DNA from: Phallusia mammillata
Lineage: Eukaryota; Chordata; Ascidiacea; Phlebobranchia; Ascidiidae
Length of the DNA: 64,000 nt
Assembly (NCBI GenBank): GCA_003260075.1
Contig: QLIY01000003.1
Span: 1 to 64,000 of the forward strand
Direction: 5' to 3'
The position numbers were made by a program, and so were the translations under genes. Positions 11,391-24,000 of the stretch are shown here, in pieces; position 1 is the first letter of the stretch, and each line of letters begins with the position of its first letter. The notes below the pieces were generated by a model. It searched no databases. It was not told the origin of the DNA and saw only the letters and a program-made list of their open reading frames with translations.

Positions 11391-12530
11391 ACAATAGGTT
11401 GGACAACTTGTGTTTTATACCTATAGACTTAGCCGATAGCTACATTCTACCGTATTATTAGACTGTAGCCGTGGTTTAAGTTTTTTGCGCTATCGTTAAT
11501 CGAAGCCGGCTTATATTCGACGGCGGCTTACATTGTTTTGTTATGTCGATAATTATTCTACACCCCTGCTTTTTGGCTGATTTCGCGGTAAATTTTTAGT
11601 AATTTTTTTTTAAATTATTTTGCGTACTGGGCTTAAAAGTTAAAACCATAAACATACGCTCTGCTGATTACAAATACTTGCAGTGACTAACAATTGTTGG
11701 CAAATAGTTGTGCTATGTTGCAACATAAAGAAGTGTTGTTCCACATAGTACCAACAGTGACTTCACAAAATTTGGCTTACAATCGAGGGCGGCTTACATT
11801 ATTTTTTTGAATCCTTAACATTCGGCTTACAATCGAATAAGTGCAGTAAAATATGGCTATGTGGTGTAGTAAACAATTTAGCTGCATCACCAATATCCCA
11901 TTCAGTTTTAATTATCGGTTATAGGACGTTGCTTCAGGTACGATAAGATTAAGTTTCCCATAATTTGGCGTTCAAAATGCTTTATAAAGGTCAAAGACGA
12001 CCACCCCCTGTCATGGGTTAAGCTTAAATCGTTAATGTACCTTTGCAAACTTCACTTTACATTTTGTAATTTTGATATTGATCCATAGCGTTTCTAGGCT
12101 ACATAGACAGTTATATAGTGGTTTGTTTGTTTCATTATATCCTCGATCTGCGTACAACGCTTGACTTCGTTATTTGACGCTCACGTATAGTTCGCCGTCG
12201 AGCTGCCTGTCTTATTGTTTGTCCGTCGAATATTTCTTTACCTACTTTTTTCGACCCGGGATGTGGCTTCAATCTAGTTCAATTAACCCATCAGATTACT
12301 TGAATTTGAGCAGAGCCGCTAGAGATTTTTTGCTCAAGGAACACATGTGGCAGTTTTGCAACAGCAGAGGTTATAGGGCTTGATGTTTTATAAAGTGAAC
12401 GAAATGAAAACAGAGGCGGTAAACTTTGAAGTAAAAATAAATTGCCTCAGGCGATGGAAAAATTTCGTTGTGTCGCTACAAACGCAAAAATATGCAGCAC
12501 GAAACTTTAATATATATAAATGTTGTAGCA
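11391..12530. other. Non-coding stretch with a scattered CGGCTTACA motif
   Basis: No gene seen. The word CGGCTTACA/CGGCTTATA followed by ATTCGA or ATCGA recurs about five times (about 11508, 11524, 11771, 11791, 11823). This may be a diverged mobile element, but I could not find its ends. Confidence 0.4.
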
Positions 12531-12533
12531 ACT

Positions 12534-13389
12534 AGGGATGTGCCGAAACTGCAAATGTTCTGTTTGGTCGAGCACCGAGCATCTGATTTTAATGTTCGGT
12601 GCTCGGCCGAGCACGCTCGGTGCATTATGACGTCACAAAAAAAAGCCTTTCTACGTTTAGGTCTACAAAGTCTCTTACGTCACTAACGTTGTTTAATTAA
12701 GCTGTATATGTCCATAAAGTACACATTTTCCCACCATCTAGTACATTTGAAAATCATTCGTTTTTGTTTATAGACACTCTTTAGAACACTAGTTACGTAT
12801 GTTAGCAGGGCATGAATATGCAAATTTAATGCTCGGGTCAGTTTGTGCAACTGCTCGGCCGAGCACCGAGCATCAAAAACAGCGATGCTCGGTACCGAGT
12901 ACTCGGGTTCTGGCTCGGCTCGGCCCATCCCCTATAGCAGGGGTCACCAAACTACGGCCCGCGACCACATTTTTTAGGTTGCCAAATTGTATTTTGTAAC
13001 TTTGTAACATTATAAGTTAATCTACTCCTTACAAAAGTTTATCTGTGGGGATATTCAGAATTGATATTACCGAGTTTCATAGGATTTTAACGCCCAGGAT
13101 TAACCCAAAGCCAGTTTGTTACGTCACAGACTAGACTACAAGAGTTAATTGTGCGCAAACAATTGCCTTCTTTTGGCACTTGTGGCGTAATATACAAGCA
13201 TTGCTCGTGAGATGAGACTAATCATACAGTTTTAACAGTCACAAGACCAGTTTTTGAATGGGATTGTAGAAAGACCATATCTTGATATATTGCCTCGCTG
13301 GCTGGGGCATGAGCTATGCGGCCCGCGCGGATCATTGTTATCATCATCCGGCCCGCAGTGAAAAAAGTTTGGTGACCCCTGCCCTATAG
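12534..13389. mobile_element. hAT-type element rich in GCTCGG words, interrupted near its right end
   Basis: The left end TAGGGATGTGCCGA and right end TCGGCCCATCCCCTA are imperfect inverted repeats, flanked by TAGCAAC on both sides once the insertion at 12938-13381 is removed. The interior has palindromic GCTCGGCCGAGC words at both ends. Confidence 0.55.
12938..13381. mobile_element. hAT-type MITE, 444 bp, nested
   Basis: Perfect inverted ends CAGGGGTCACCAAACT and AGTTTGGTGACCCCTG. Perfect 8-bp target-site duplication CCCTATAG at 12930-12937 and 13382-13389. It inserted into the end of the older element that starts at 12534. Confidence 0.85.
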
Positions 13390-13992
13390 CAACCTTAAAA
13401 GGCTCATTCGTTTCTGTGTGTAATTGGGCTTTGGATATAAAAATTAAAGTAAGGTACCGTGATTTAAACAGCATTATTTATTGCAGTGATAATTAAGTGA
13501 CTGGAGTGTGGACTGGGAGTGTAAAAATACTTTGGTCGGATGACAGAGAAGCAAATAATTCGAATTCTGATGAAATAACATGAAAAACACATCTGCAATC
13601 TGTTTACATACTGTAGTTGTTTTTGAAAGTGATACTGTATGGCGTTTGACTTGAAAAGTAGATATCTTTCTCAAAATTTGTCCAAGCAAACAATGAATTG
13701 CAACGCCACGGTGATACTGTGATCCCGTAATCTGATTTTACGTTCTGTCGAGTCACAACATACGGTAACGTTTTCGCGTGCAAACATTGTTTAGGCCAGG
13801 CCGCTAGGCCTAGGGCTTTAAGCATCATAACAAGACACCACTTGTCTCCGGTGATGGTTTCAGGTCTTTGTGGATGATTGCAACTACACAGTAGTTTTAA
13901 TGCTATTGACAGAGTATTTGCTTTTTTCATTGTATATAGTATAGTAATTTAATTCAAAAACTGTATAGGCTTTTTTAAACGGTGGACATAAG

Positions 13993-14002
13993 CATTTCAC
14001 AG
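13993..14002 (+). promoter_or_regulatory. Splice acceptor 7 nt before the riboflavin transporter ATG
   Basis: CATTTCACAG ends at 14002 and the ATG is at 14010. A 5'UTR of 7 nt is typical of a spliced-leader acceptor. Confidence 0.5.
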
Positions 14003-14009
14003 CTTAAAA

Positions 14010-16143
14010 ATGATAACCTCTGACACATTGTTGGTGCATATGCTGGTTCTTATGTTTGGATCTGGTGCATGGATTGCAGTTAATGGGGTGTGGGTGGAGC
14101 TACCAGCTATTGTCAGTCAAGCCCCAGAGTCATGGGGCTTGCCAGCGTATCTTACTGTGATTTCACAATTTGGAAACCTAGGACCATTAATTGTGATGAT
14201 AATGCAGGTAAGAATTATACCTTTTTGATGTATACTATCATTTGTCAGCTTTTTGTGTAAATGTTACTTGAAGCTATGCACATGCTTTTTTAGTATTGTA
14301 TATTGTTTGTATGAGTTGTGTAACATGGTGTAAATTTTAGATTTGGTTTTCTAAGTATTACAACCAAAACGCAATGATATATAGCATCACCTCTATTGGA
14401 ACTTTGGGATGTTTGCTGTTGTGCTTTTTTTGGAATTCAACTGCTTACATTGGTGGTGTTGAGCACAGTGTTGCTTTATTTGCTTTATGGTAAGATGTTT
14501 GTGTGCGTCTGAATGTGTAAAATGTTATTATCAGTTTATGTGAGCAATATACATGTTAAATCCACTTTTAGGTTTGTTCTTTCATTCGTTGACTGCAGCT
14601 CTTCTGTGACATTTTTGCCATTCATCACAATATTTCCCAGTCCTTTTCTTACCACATACTTTATGGGGGAGGGTTTAAGTGGCTTGTTTCCAAGTATATT
14701 TGCCCTTGCACAGGGAACAGGAAACTCTCAATGCCTTAATGTTTCATTCTTTAATGAGACTACAAACACTACTCAGTACAAAATAGAAGTTAAATACACA
14801 GATCCAAGGTAAATTATCAAACCATGTAATGTTATATGTTAGTTTTTAAAATAGTATTTTTTAGATTTTCTGAAGCGGTATTTTTTGGATTGCTGTGTAT
14901 CATGATGGCACTATGCAGCATTGCTTTTGTTTTGCTTAATCATCTTCCAATAGCAAAGCGTTTACATGTTACGCCAGAGGATAAGTATAAAAGTGGATTT
15001 AGTGCTGAAGAGGAGAGAGGAACAGCATTCTATCACAGTATTGAACTAGAAGATTCATCCAACAGCTTATCAGATAACAGTAGAAGTAAACCTCCAGAAC
15101 CATCCAATGGTAATATTGAAGAAACACCTTCACACGTTGTCCTTAATGAGCAGAAAAAGTTATCTCCAACTGATTATGTCTACTTGCTTTCAATAATTTT
15201 TTGCATAAATGGTTTGTCCAATGGGATTTTGCCTTCGGTTTCATCATATACTGCTCTACCATATGGTGAAGTTCCATATCATCTTGCTACCTCATTGGGA
15301 AATATGGCAAATCCACTAGCATGTTTCATTGCTTTCTTTTTACCTATGCATTCATTCATTGGAATTGGATTCATGGCCATTGGTTCAGCAGGTAACACCT
15401 GGTTATCAAACAATTTAAACATAATAGATCAGGGGTCGGCAACCTTCTAGGCGACGCGTGCCAATTTATTTGTTATTTTCATGTGTTAATGACCTCGCGT
15501 GCCAACGTTTTTCTAAAAATAGTGGTTCGTGCCAGCAGATATCAACAAATAAAGAAAAAGTAGAATGTTTTGTGCATATAAGACTGAATTTTAAGACAAT
15601 GACATAGTAAAAAAAAAAAAACTATAAGCAAGCATCGTAACAGGTTAAATTGTTACTTCAATATCAAGACGCAACTCGGTTGGCGTGCCATGAAAAACCA
15701 CCTCATGTGCCAAACTTGGTACGCATGCCAGGGGTTGCCGATCCCTGTAATAGATCAAGCATAAAATGCGTTTTTATTTTGTTTTCAGGTTTTGCCAGTT
15801 ATCTCTTATTTTTGGCTTTAAAAAGTCCATGTCCAGTTCTTGTTAATGAAACAGGCGGAGCAGTTCTCATGGTATGCACTGGATTCTATTTATCAGTAAA
15901 AAATTAAAGATAATTTTATGTTATTTTTTGCAGGTTTTGTGTCAAATCCTGTTTGTGGGCTGTGCATCATATGTAAAAGTGTCAATTGCCCAAATTTTCA
16001 GGCACCAAGGCCACAAAAAGTCTCTGGTGTGGTATGGGGGAATAGTGCAAGCCGGTTCTTTGACTGGGGCCTTAATTATGTTTCCCCTTGTAAATGTTTA
16101 TTATCTGTTTCAAAGTGGTATTCCTTGTGAAACTTGTACTTAA
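14010..16143 (+). CDS. Riboflavin transporter, SLC52 family (RFVT2/3-like)
   Basis: Plasma-membrane importer of vitamin B2. Six exons: 14010-14207, 14341-14489, 14572-14808, 14865-15391, 15789-15871, 15934-16143; all junctions are GT-AG and the phases join to 467 residues (human RFVT3 about 469). Family signatures include [19 protein letters not shown] in the first membrane segment, the FNETTN glycosylation-type loop after exon 3, and the C-terminal segment with [15 protein letters not shown]. Exon 4 holds a hydrophilic central loop and several membrane segments. Intron 4 carries a hAT MITE. The start is the only ATG preceding the first membrane helix. Which vertebrate paralogue it matches best cannot be said by eye. 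Confidence 0.93.
15430..15747. mobile_element. hAT-type MITE, 318 bp, in riboflavin transporter intron 4
   Basis: Inverted ends CAGGGGTCGGCAACC and GGTTGCCGATCCCTG. Perfect 8-bp target-site duplication TAATAGAT at 15422-15429 and 15748-15755. Confidence 0.88.
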
Positions 16144-16460
16144 TGTGTTACTTCTGCTAATGAATGGTATCGGTTCCATAAACAATGAACTTTACCTTGT
16201 TTTTTTTTCACTGTTCAGAAGTAAAGACGAAATCATAGTATATGTCAATAATTGTTTGTTGCAACTAACCAATTTAATATGGTATTTATTACATTTGCCT
16301 TATTGTGTTTTTTATTATGTGTATTTGTGCGATTTTGTGTTTTATTTTATGGAATGTTGTGGTACCAGGCAGTTGATGTAATTGCATAACAATCCATGTA
16401 AAAAATTAGGGGTTTGAAATTATGTGAAATGTTTGAGGCTAGTTTTCAATATGTGATTCT

Positions 16461-16469
16461 TTTGATTAG
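16461..16469 (+). promoter_or_regulatory. Splice acceptor 11 nt before the EEF1AKMT2 ATG
   Basis: TTTGATTAG ends at 16469 and the ATG is at 16481. It is a spliced-leader or 5'UTR acceptor candidate. Confidence 0.4.
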
Positions 16470-16480
16470 GTTTTTTAAAT

Positions 16481-17624
16481 ATGACTGAAGAAAATGAGTT
16501 AAATTCTTCAAAGTTAGGTACATTTGAATATTGGGAATCCACATATGATGCAGAGCTGCAACAGTTTGAAGACATTACTGATCCTGGCACAGAATGGTTT
16601 GGTCCGACTGCTACAAAACGAATGGTAATTTACGAAGCAAAATACCACTAAAAGTGCTTTAAATTCGTTGTCACTGCTTAGGTAAAATGGATTACAAAAA
16701 GAAATGGCATATCAAAAGAAGCCAAAATCCTAGATGTAGGTTGTGGGAATGGTCTATTACTGCTGTCCCTGGCAGAGATGGGTTATGTTAATTTAGTTGG
16801 TGTTGACTATTGTGCAAGTAAGTGTAGTTTCATTTTGATACTTCGTTTCGATGGCAGAGCAATACAGCTATGCACCATACTAATGATTTATCTACCCACC
16901 TGCTTCAAATCCCTCTTGTTTAAACAAATATTTTTCTGAGCTAATTGTCAGACACTGTTTCGTTATACAGTACTGCTAAACCAACGCTTGTTAACATTGA
17001 CAAAACCAGCAATCTTGAAACCTTGCAAAGTCGCATTGTAATGAGACCTATGCAGTGTGCCAACAAAATTCATGTGAAAAAATCTGTGGAATCCCTGTCT
17101 ACTAGATATGTTGGTGCAATGCATAAAATTCCACGCCATATTGACATGTCAGTTCATTATGTTTCTCTTTCACAGATGCCTTAAAGCTAGCACAGGAAGT
17201 TTTTAAAAACGAAGGTTTACAGAGCAATGCGGCGACCTGGCTTGCACTCGATATAACGCAGCAGACAGTCGTGGCCGACACTATAAACAAGTCAGACGGT
17301 CCCTACCGAGTTGTTTCCAAAGATGTCACAACCAGCGAACAATCAAACGGAATTTTTAAAGTCTGTCTGGACAAAGGCACATATGACGCAATCAGCTTGT
17401 GTCCAGATGATTCGAAAGGAAAACGGGACATATACAAGCAACAAATTGCCGCTCTGCTGGAAAAGGATGGGATATTTTTAATCACATCCTGTAACTGGAC
17501 GGCATCCGAATTGCGTTCCCATTTTACAAATTTATCATTCGTTGAAGAACTCCCTGCCCCTACTTTTGTATTCGGCGGGAAGCAAGGAAAAACTGTTTCA
17601 GCTTGTGTATTTAAGAAATCTTAG
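16481..17624 (+). CDS. EEF1AKMT2: EEF1A lysine methyltransferase 2 (METTL10-like)
   Basis: SAM-dependent seven-beta-strand methyltransferase; the family methylates a lysine of elongation factor eEF1A in the cytoplasm. Three exons (16481-16624, 16682-16817, 17176-17624) join in phase to 242 residues. The N-terminus has the family motif LGTFEYWESTYDAEL and a WFG motif. SAM-binding motif I is LDVGCGNGLLL, then GVDYC. The LDKGTYDAISL motif lies in the catalytic half, and SCNWT near the C-terminus. An AATAAA at 17640-17645 follows the stop closely. It sits 337 bp downstream of the riboflavin transporter on the same strand and converges on SMC2. A broken copy of its intron 2 / exon 3 junction lies near 11.3 kb. 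Confidence 0.93.
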
Positions 17625-17639
17625 CGTTTGCTTGTGGCC

Positions 17640-17645
17640 AATAAA
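17640..17645 (+). terminator. Poly(A) signal of EEF1AKMT2
   Basis: AATAAA 16 nt after the stop codon. Confidence 0.7.
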
Positions 17646-18039
17646 AGTTTTGATAGATGCATTTACTGATATTGTTGGGCTGTGTGCCATATTTTTGTGA
17701 GACGTCGTAGACGCTATATGTTAACCAAAGCCAAAAAATCAGCACTTTGAAACCCTTTTGCCAAATTTTTCCATACCATTGGCCTAAACCAATTTTTCAC
17801 TCATGTGATGATCAACAAATCCATTCTATTAAAAGATTACCCGTCTGCAACTAAAGCATTAAACGCAAATTCTCCGGCTAACAAGCTTTAAAAACTGCAT
17901 TCATGAAAAAGGAAATAGGCCGGTTCTTGTTAGGGTTAACTTTCAACCCTGTGCACCCTTGGAACCTCGGATTAAAAGCCCAAACCTACGGAACACCTAT
18001 TGGAATAGAAATAGCTTTCAAAATGTTGCAGGTGGAAAA

Positions 18040-18045
18040 TTTATT
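18040..18045 (-). terminator. Poly(A) signal of SMC2
   Basis: AATAAA on the minus strand, 54 nt beyond the SMC2 stop at 18099. Confidence 0.65.
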
Positions 18046-18098
18046 ACACAAGAACGTAGAAAATTGGGCAGCAAAATAGCGGAGGTCGGTTTTTATAT

Positions 18099-21000
18099 TT
18101 ACACTTGTGCCTGCTTGCGGGATCGTTGTTGTTGGTTGGTGCTGGCAGTTGACAGAGGCAAGTTCGATAATGGATTCCTGGCAGTGGAAGTGATTGACTG
18201 GGCATATCGGTTTACTGTTGAAACTCCATCAACAAATTTTGTGCGGAAGAGTACATTAGCGTTGTTGAACATACCGTCCTTCAGTGACACCACAATAAAC
18301 TGGAAAACATATGATCGTTGTTTTTAATTTTCGTCCTGTGACTTCTGTCCCATTGATTTTCATTCTTTTCTAACATCGTGTAGAGCCGATTTTTTAAGAA
18401 AACTAACATGAATGTTGTTTATCAAGGCAGCTTTCTGCATAATTAGATATGTCAAGCATTTACAAGCGCTTTACTTGTGTTATTTCAGGTCGATTCCAAG
18501 ATGCGTAGTGCATGGAAACACATTTATAACAGCTGTTGCGCACTTTTCAGTGCTGTATGTTGCAGCATTACATAAACCTTTCTGTTTACATCCTTATAAG
18601 TCCACTGAAATTAAAATTGTATATGGTTTTATGGTCATGGTACAAATTGACATATCGCGGCAAACATCAAAGCTGTGCAATAAAACAGTTTTGTGGTTAC
18701 ATATCACCAACGTATCGTATTTAATTTTCGTCATCAAATTAAGTGGAAGGAAACCACTTCTGCCACATTTGTGCAAACATGGCCTTTCACCTGGGAGTGC
18801 TTAAAATGTTCCCTCAGCATTCCGCCAATATTTTGTGTGTGTGACAAATCAAGAGCCGCGTCGACCTCGTCAAGAATATATATTGGCGCAGGTTTGAGCA
18901 GAAGCATTGCAAGAATCAAAGATAGGGCTACCAGTGATCTGAATCAAAACATAATTTTATGTACTTTTCGCATCTAAGTTTGTAGGGTCTAACCATGGCG
19001 CCTAAACTTAAAGTGGTCAACAATTATAACATTGAAATATGCGGTTATAGGATCTAGTTTAAATGTAAACAGTGCTACACTGACAAGTCGATATATGGAT
19101 AGAAAAGTCCCAAAATACTCAAAGTTTAACGTTAAAACAAAACAAACATACCTCTGACCACCACTCAGTTCATTGAGGTTGGTTTTCCAAACGTCACCGA
19201 AACCAACATGAAATTCAAGACCGGCCAACACACTACCGCCCTCAGGTGGCGCCAACTTCGCTGTAGCCCCAGGAAGTAAGGCACTGAAAATCGTGCTAAA
19301 GTTCTTGTTGACCTGGATGACAGACATTTTTTTATAAGGTGTGGCGTACTGGTGGGTTTTGTGGTAATACAATAACCTGGACGTAAGCTTTTGTGACAGC
19401 TTCGTTCTTCATTTGATCAAGTTCTTCAATGGTGCGGTGAATTTTAGCTTTGTCATTTTCCACAATTCTTTTTTTCTTTACCAGCTCATTGTACTGCGAA
19501 AATACGCAGGTGGCTTACTGTTAATTAAACACTTGCAGGCATGGATCATTTTGAAACAAAAAGTGCAAAAAACACCAAAGTATCGAATTTACTATTCGTT
19601 AAGTCTCTATACCTTATTACAAAATGAAGTATCAAACAAAAACGACATGTATTATTGATTCTTGTTGGTAACAGGAAACATAGTACAGCACAAAAAAACG
19701 CCAAAATCTTACCTTTTCCTCAGCTTTACCAAGTAGACTCATTGCTCTCATGTTAACAGAGCGACTCAATCGTTCCTGTGTCTCTTGCAGTTTCTCCAAC
19801 CTGCGCGCCGCTTCCTTTGGCGGGTTGGACGAGAAATCATAAGCTGAACCGGTTTTGCCGAATTGCACTCGGTCATTTTTTATCCAGTCGTGTTCCTCGA
19901 GCATATTTGAGACCTTTGAACAAAGAAACATATCATGGACCATTCCCTTTTTTTAATGAGGTTGATGTAAGCATGTGTAACAAGCATTTTGGCTTGAATA
20001 GGAATTCGTTGACCTTCTTTTAGTATTATTATACAATATTCTAAGTTTATAACCAAATTCAGTGGACCACCAAAAAAGTCAACATGGACAACCAGTTGAG
20101 AACCACTGATCTACATACACGGCGACTTTGGCAGTTTTTTCGTTTTTAATTAACCGAAATTATTGTTCACAATACTGTAGGTGAGAACAAAGTTAAATTG
20201 TGTTAACACTGTCTTGGAAACAAAGTCAAAGAAGACGAAACAACAAACCTTGTCAGATGCGTCCTTGCTCTCCTGGATGTGTTTATTAATTGCAGATTCC
20301 TGCTCTTGATTTTTCCTGGTCCACTGAAGAGCTTCCTGGTGAACTGTAGCTTTTGCCTTTGTGCGTTCCTGGATATCACGATTAACAACTTGTATGTGAT
20401 CACGATGTCGCTTCAAATTCAACTTCGACGTTTTCACCAATTCCTAGCGAGATTGCACAAGAGTCAGTTAGGGTAGTTTGTCTGAACAGTGTTTAGTAAC
20501 AATGTGTTAGTGATTGATTAATTGCAGCGCGAATTAACTATTATTTAATCGTGACGTATTAAAATATTCATCTGCGAGAAAAGCATGTGCTTTGAACGCC
20601 ACAATTTTAATTTTCGTTTCTGCATTTATTATTTGGTCTTGAAAATGAATATAGTCTAACTTGTTTGTGTCTATTGTTTGCAAAATAATAATAATGATAA
20701 CAGCAATGGTGAACCTGTTAAATTGTCAGTTGTGAAACTTTTAGGCGCTGTCGAATACAACAGTTGTATGTTCTTTGTTCACATTTAATTTGTACTTAAC
20801 ATGTGCAAATGCGTAATCCACTGTAACCGGTCTTATTGTCAGTAATTAAAAAAAATTTAAACGTTAAATGTGAATAAGTAGTGTAGATTTATTTCAAAGG
20901 CTTTTGAATATTGCTTACAAAGATAAATGGGTTCTGTTATTGTCGCTATGGTACTTTAGCGGATTGTCTTATTTACGTTTTTTGTGGTTTACAGAAAACC

Positions 21001-24000
21001 GTTGCCGTCGTTGCTAACGTTGAGTACAATGCGAAAAAAATCCTTATACCGTTGCCGCGTCAGACTTTTCCTTCACAGCCAGATATCGTTCTTGTGCTTG
21101 TGAAATCGATTCTTCAGCACTTTTAATTTGTTCATCATATTCCGACGATTCCTGGGTAAGTTCTTGCATTTCCAACCGCAGTGTGCTAAGTTCCTGCAAA
21201 ATCCAAATAAAATCGTTGCCTGGAATCGGGGATGTACCAACACTGCAAGTTTTGTTTGGTTTGGCCTAACGAGCATTGCGTGTTAACAAAATTAACTTGA
21301 GCATAGTGGACCCACAATAAAACCGAAGCTATACAAATGCTATTTGATATAGCTAAAAATCTGTGTCAAATTATTAAAAATCAAAACAAAACGTTTTGTC
21401 GGAATTTTAAGGACAAACTTCAACTCTTATTGTTTAAACCTCTTTGATAGTTTCCGCGACAAGTTGCGACTTTTCAGCAAGAGCTCCAGCTCGTTTCATC
21501 TCACTTTCGGCTTCCTTCAACTCTCTCGCCCGTTCTGCTGGAGCATTTTCAATTTTCCTCTGCAATTCTTCGGCTCTTTCGTGTAAATTAGCGAGAGTTT
21601 CATTTGACGTGTTCAACAGTTGGTTGCATTCATCTGAACAGAAAGCAAGAACATGCGTGTGTAAACGAAAAAACTCATAGATGACGGAAACTCAAGTGAA
21701 ACCACTTCATAGAAATTTAAATTAAGGTTTTGACATTCAAAAAGTTCCATAACAGCAAGCGTCAAGTATGCCGTTTTTGCTTCAATTTTAGAGCCTTATC
21801 TTTGGAGGTTTGTACAATGGACGAAGCACATACTTATGGTGGACTCAAGCGATTTGATTTCCGCCAACAGTCTTCCATGAGATCCGTCGTTCAGTCTCGC
21901 CTGCAAATCTTCAATTTCTCTCTTCTTTAATCTGATCTGATTATTGAGTTCATAATATTGTTCAGCAACCGAACTCACTCTTACAATTTCCTTTTCAAGC
22001 GCCACGAAGTCTTTCTGTGACACAACGTTGAAGGAGATTTAACATACGTATACATGGGTGAATACAGAAATATAAAAAACAGCCACCGATTTATTTTCGT
22101 ACAAATATATAGATTTGTGTGGTTTTTTGATTTCAGTCAAGGAATAAGTATATCTCAACAAAAAACTGTTGTAACAATTTTGCTATGCACTTTCTGCACG
22201 AAGTACGTTTACTTGAGTAAAGAGATTAAATCCATAATATAAGTTTTATATCTATAACTTTAAATAGAAATACCGGTCCAATGTTACGTAATTCGCAATT
22301 CTTCGTTAAACTATACTATACATATTACGTTAAATTTAAAGGCGATTTTTTGGATGAGAAACAAACCAACAATCAGTCAATAATTTGTTTTATTTGTCAC
22401 GTGAAAAAAAGTGTACCTCTTTTTGCTTTAATTCTTCCCTTGAAGATTTCAGTTTTTGAAGTTCGGCAAGCACTGGACTAGCTTGCGACCGCGATCCACC
22501 GGTCAATGTTCCAGATGGGTCAAATAACTCACCGGCAAGTGTCACTGTACGAGCTTTCACGTTGGGGTCGAAAGCAACCTTTCAAAAATATTTATTCGGT
22601 GCAAATTTCAATAAATTAATGGAATTGTTTTAAATGACTTTGCCAGTGATTTGTTAGAGATTTTGTTATTCAGAGGATTTTTTTTGTTTTAATTACACTC
22701 ATTTCATTACAGTTTTAAGGAAACTAGCAACCTGATTGGGTTGTTATGATTGGCGACAATTACTACTGAGTAAATAAGCTTGGCCCCCCCCCCATGGAAT
22801 TGTTTTAAATGACTTTGCCAGTGATTTGTTAGAGATTTTGTCTTTCAGAGGATTTTGTTTTTGTTTAATTAGACTCATTTCATTACAGTTTTAAGGAAAC
22901 ACGCAACTTAATTGGGTTATTATGATTGGCGACACTTATAACCGAGTGAATAAACTTAACTGCAAATTAGTTAACAACAGCAAGTAAATTACCTTGTTGG
23001 CATTTTGCATTGTGTTACAAACTAAAGTTGTGCCAAACACATATTCCAATGCCTTCTCAATATCAGTATCACCACCAACCAATGAAAGAGCCAAATTCAC
23101 GTTGTCAGCACCAACTATCGATTTAGCTCGTTGCACAACCTGTGCATTAGAATAATTCGTTGAAACAAACAAATGACGTGAATAAAATAAAGGCAACGAA
23201 TAATTTTACCTGTTTGTCGAGGGAGCGTGCAGCCACTTTGTTAATAGGGATGATCGTACACCTGCGTTTTAGTTGACCATGCTTTAGAAGTTTTTCGCCA
23301 GTTTCATGTGTATCCACAACCACGTTGTACAGTCTACCACCGGCAACTACTTCCAACGCTGTCAATAAACAAACAACATTAAACAGTATTTTCTATAAAC
23401 AGTATTTTCAATTTTCTAATTTGACCAAGTAAAAGGAAGTTTTTTTTATCGTTTTTTAACAAAAAAGGTAAACAAAAAAAGCGAACCACACATATTATAA
23501 ATGTTTATTTGACGACGGATCTGCCTTTTTGTTTTCACAATCATACACAAAACACAAACTGCTTCTTAAGCTCATTACAAAAATACATATTACTGTGTAA
23601 TCATAAAACAAGTTTCTTACCTGTGGCAGCGCTAATATCGTTTACATCAATCAACTCTGCAACCAAACCCTTAACTCGACTTCTGTCCCAATTTCTTTCT
23701 GGGTCTCTGTATAAAAATGTGTAATGAAAAACAAATTAGGGCAAATTTTGCAATTCTTTACCTGTAGTCAAATTTTAAGGCTGGAAATTTATTGTATAAG
23801 TCTTGCGTGCGGTGACGAAGTTGCGAAATGGTGTGTGTCAAATTTCGCTTTTCTTGAATCAGTTCTTCCTTTTTACCGTCTGCAGATACAAATAGGAGTT
23901 GTTTAACATGGTAAGGTTAAGCTTTAAAATTTAAAACTAGTGATGTATCGAAAATTCGAATCAACGCTTTACACAAAGAATTCGTTACGGCCGAATTATT

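Noticed and set aside
12468..13000. Short open frames in the GCTCGG-rich block
   Set aside because: They fall entirely inside two nested non-autonomous elements.
16945..17184. Open frame across EEF1AKMT2 intron 2
   Set aside because: It crosses a clear acceptor at 17175 in a frame different from the enzyme and resembles nothing known.
20061..20106. CAGTGGACC ... GTTGAGAACCACTG, a possible 46-bp remnant MITE
   Set aside because: Ends are weakly inverted and the flanks do not match.
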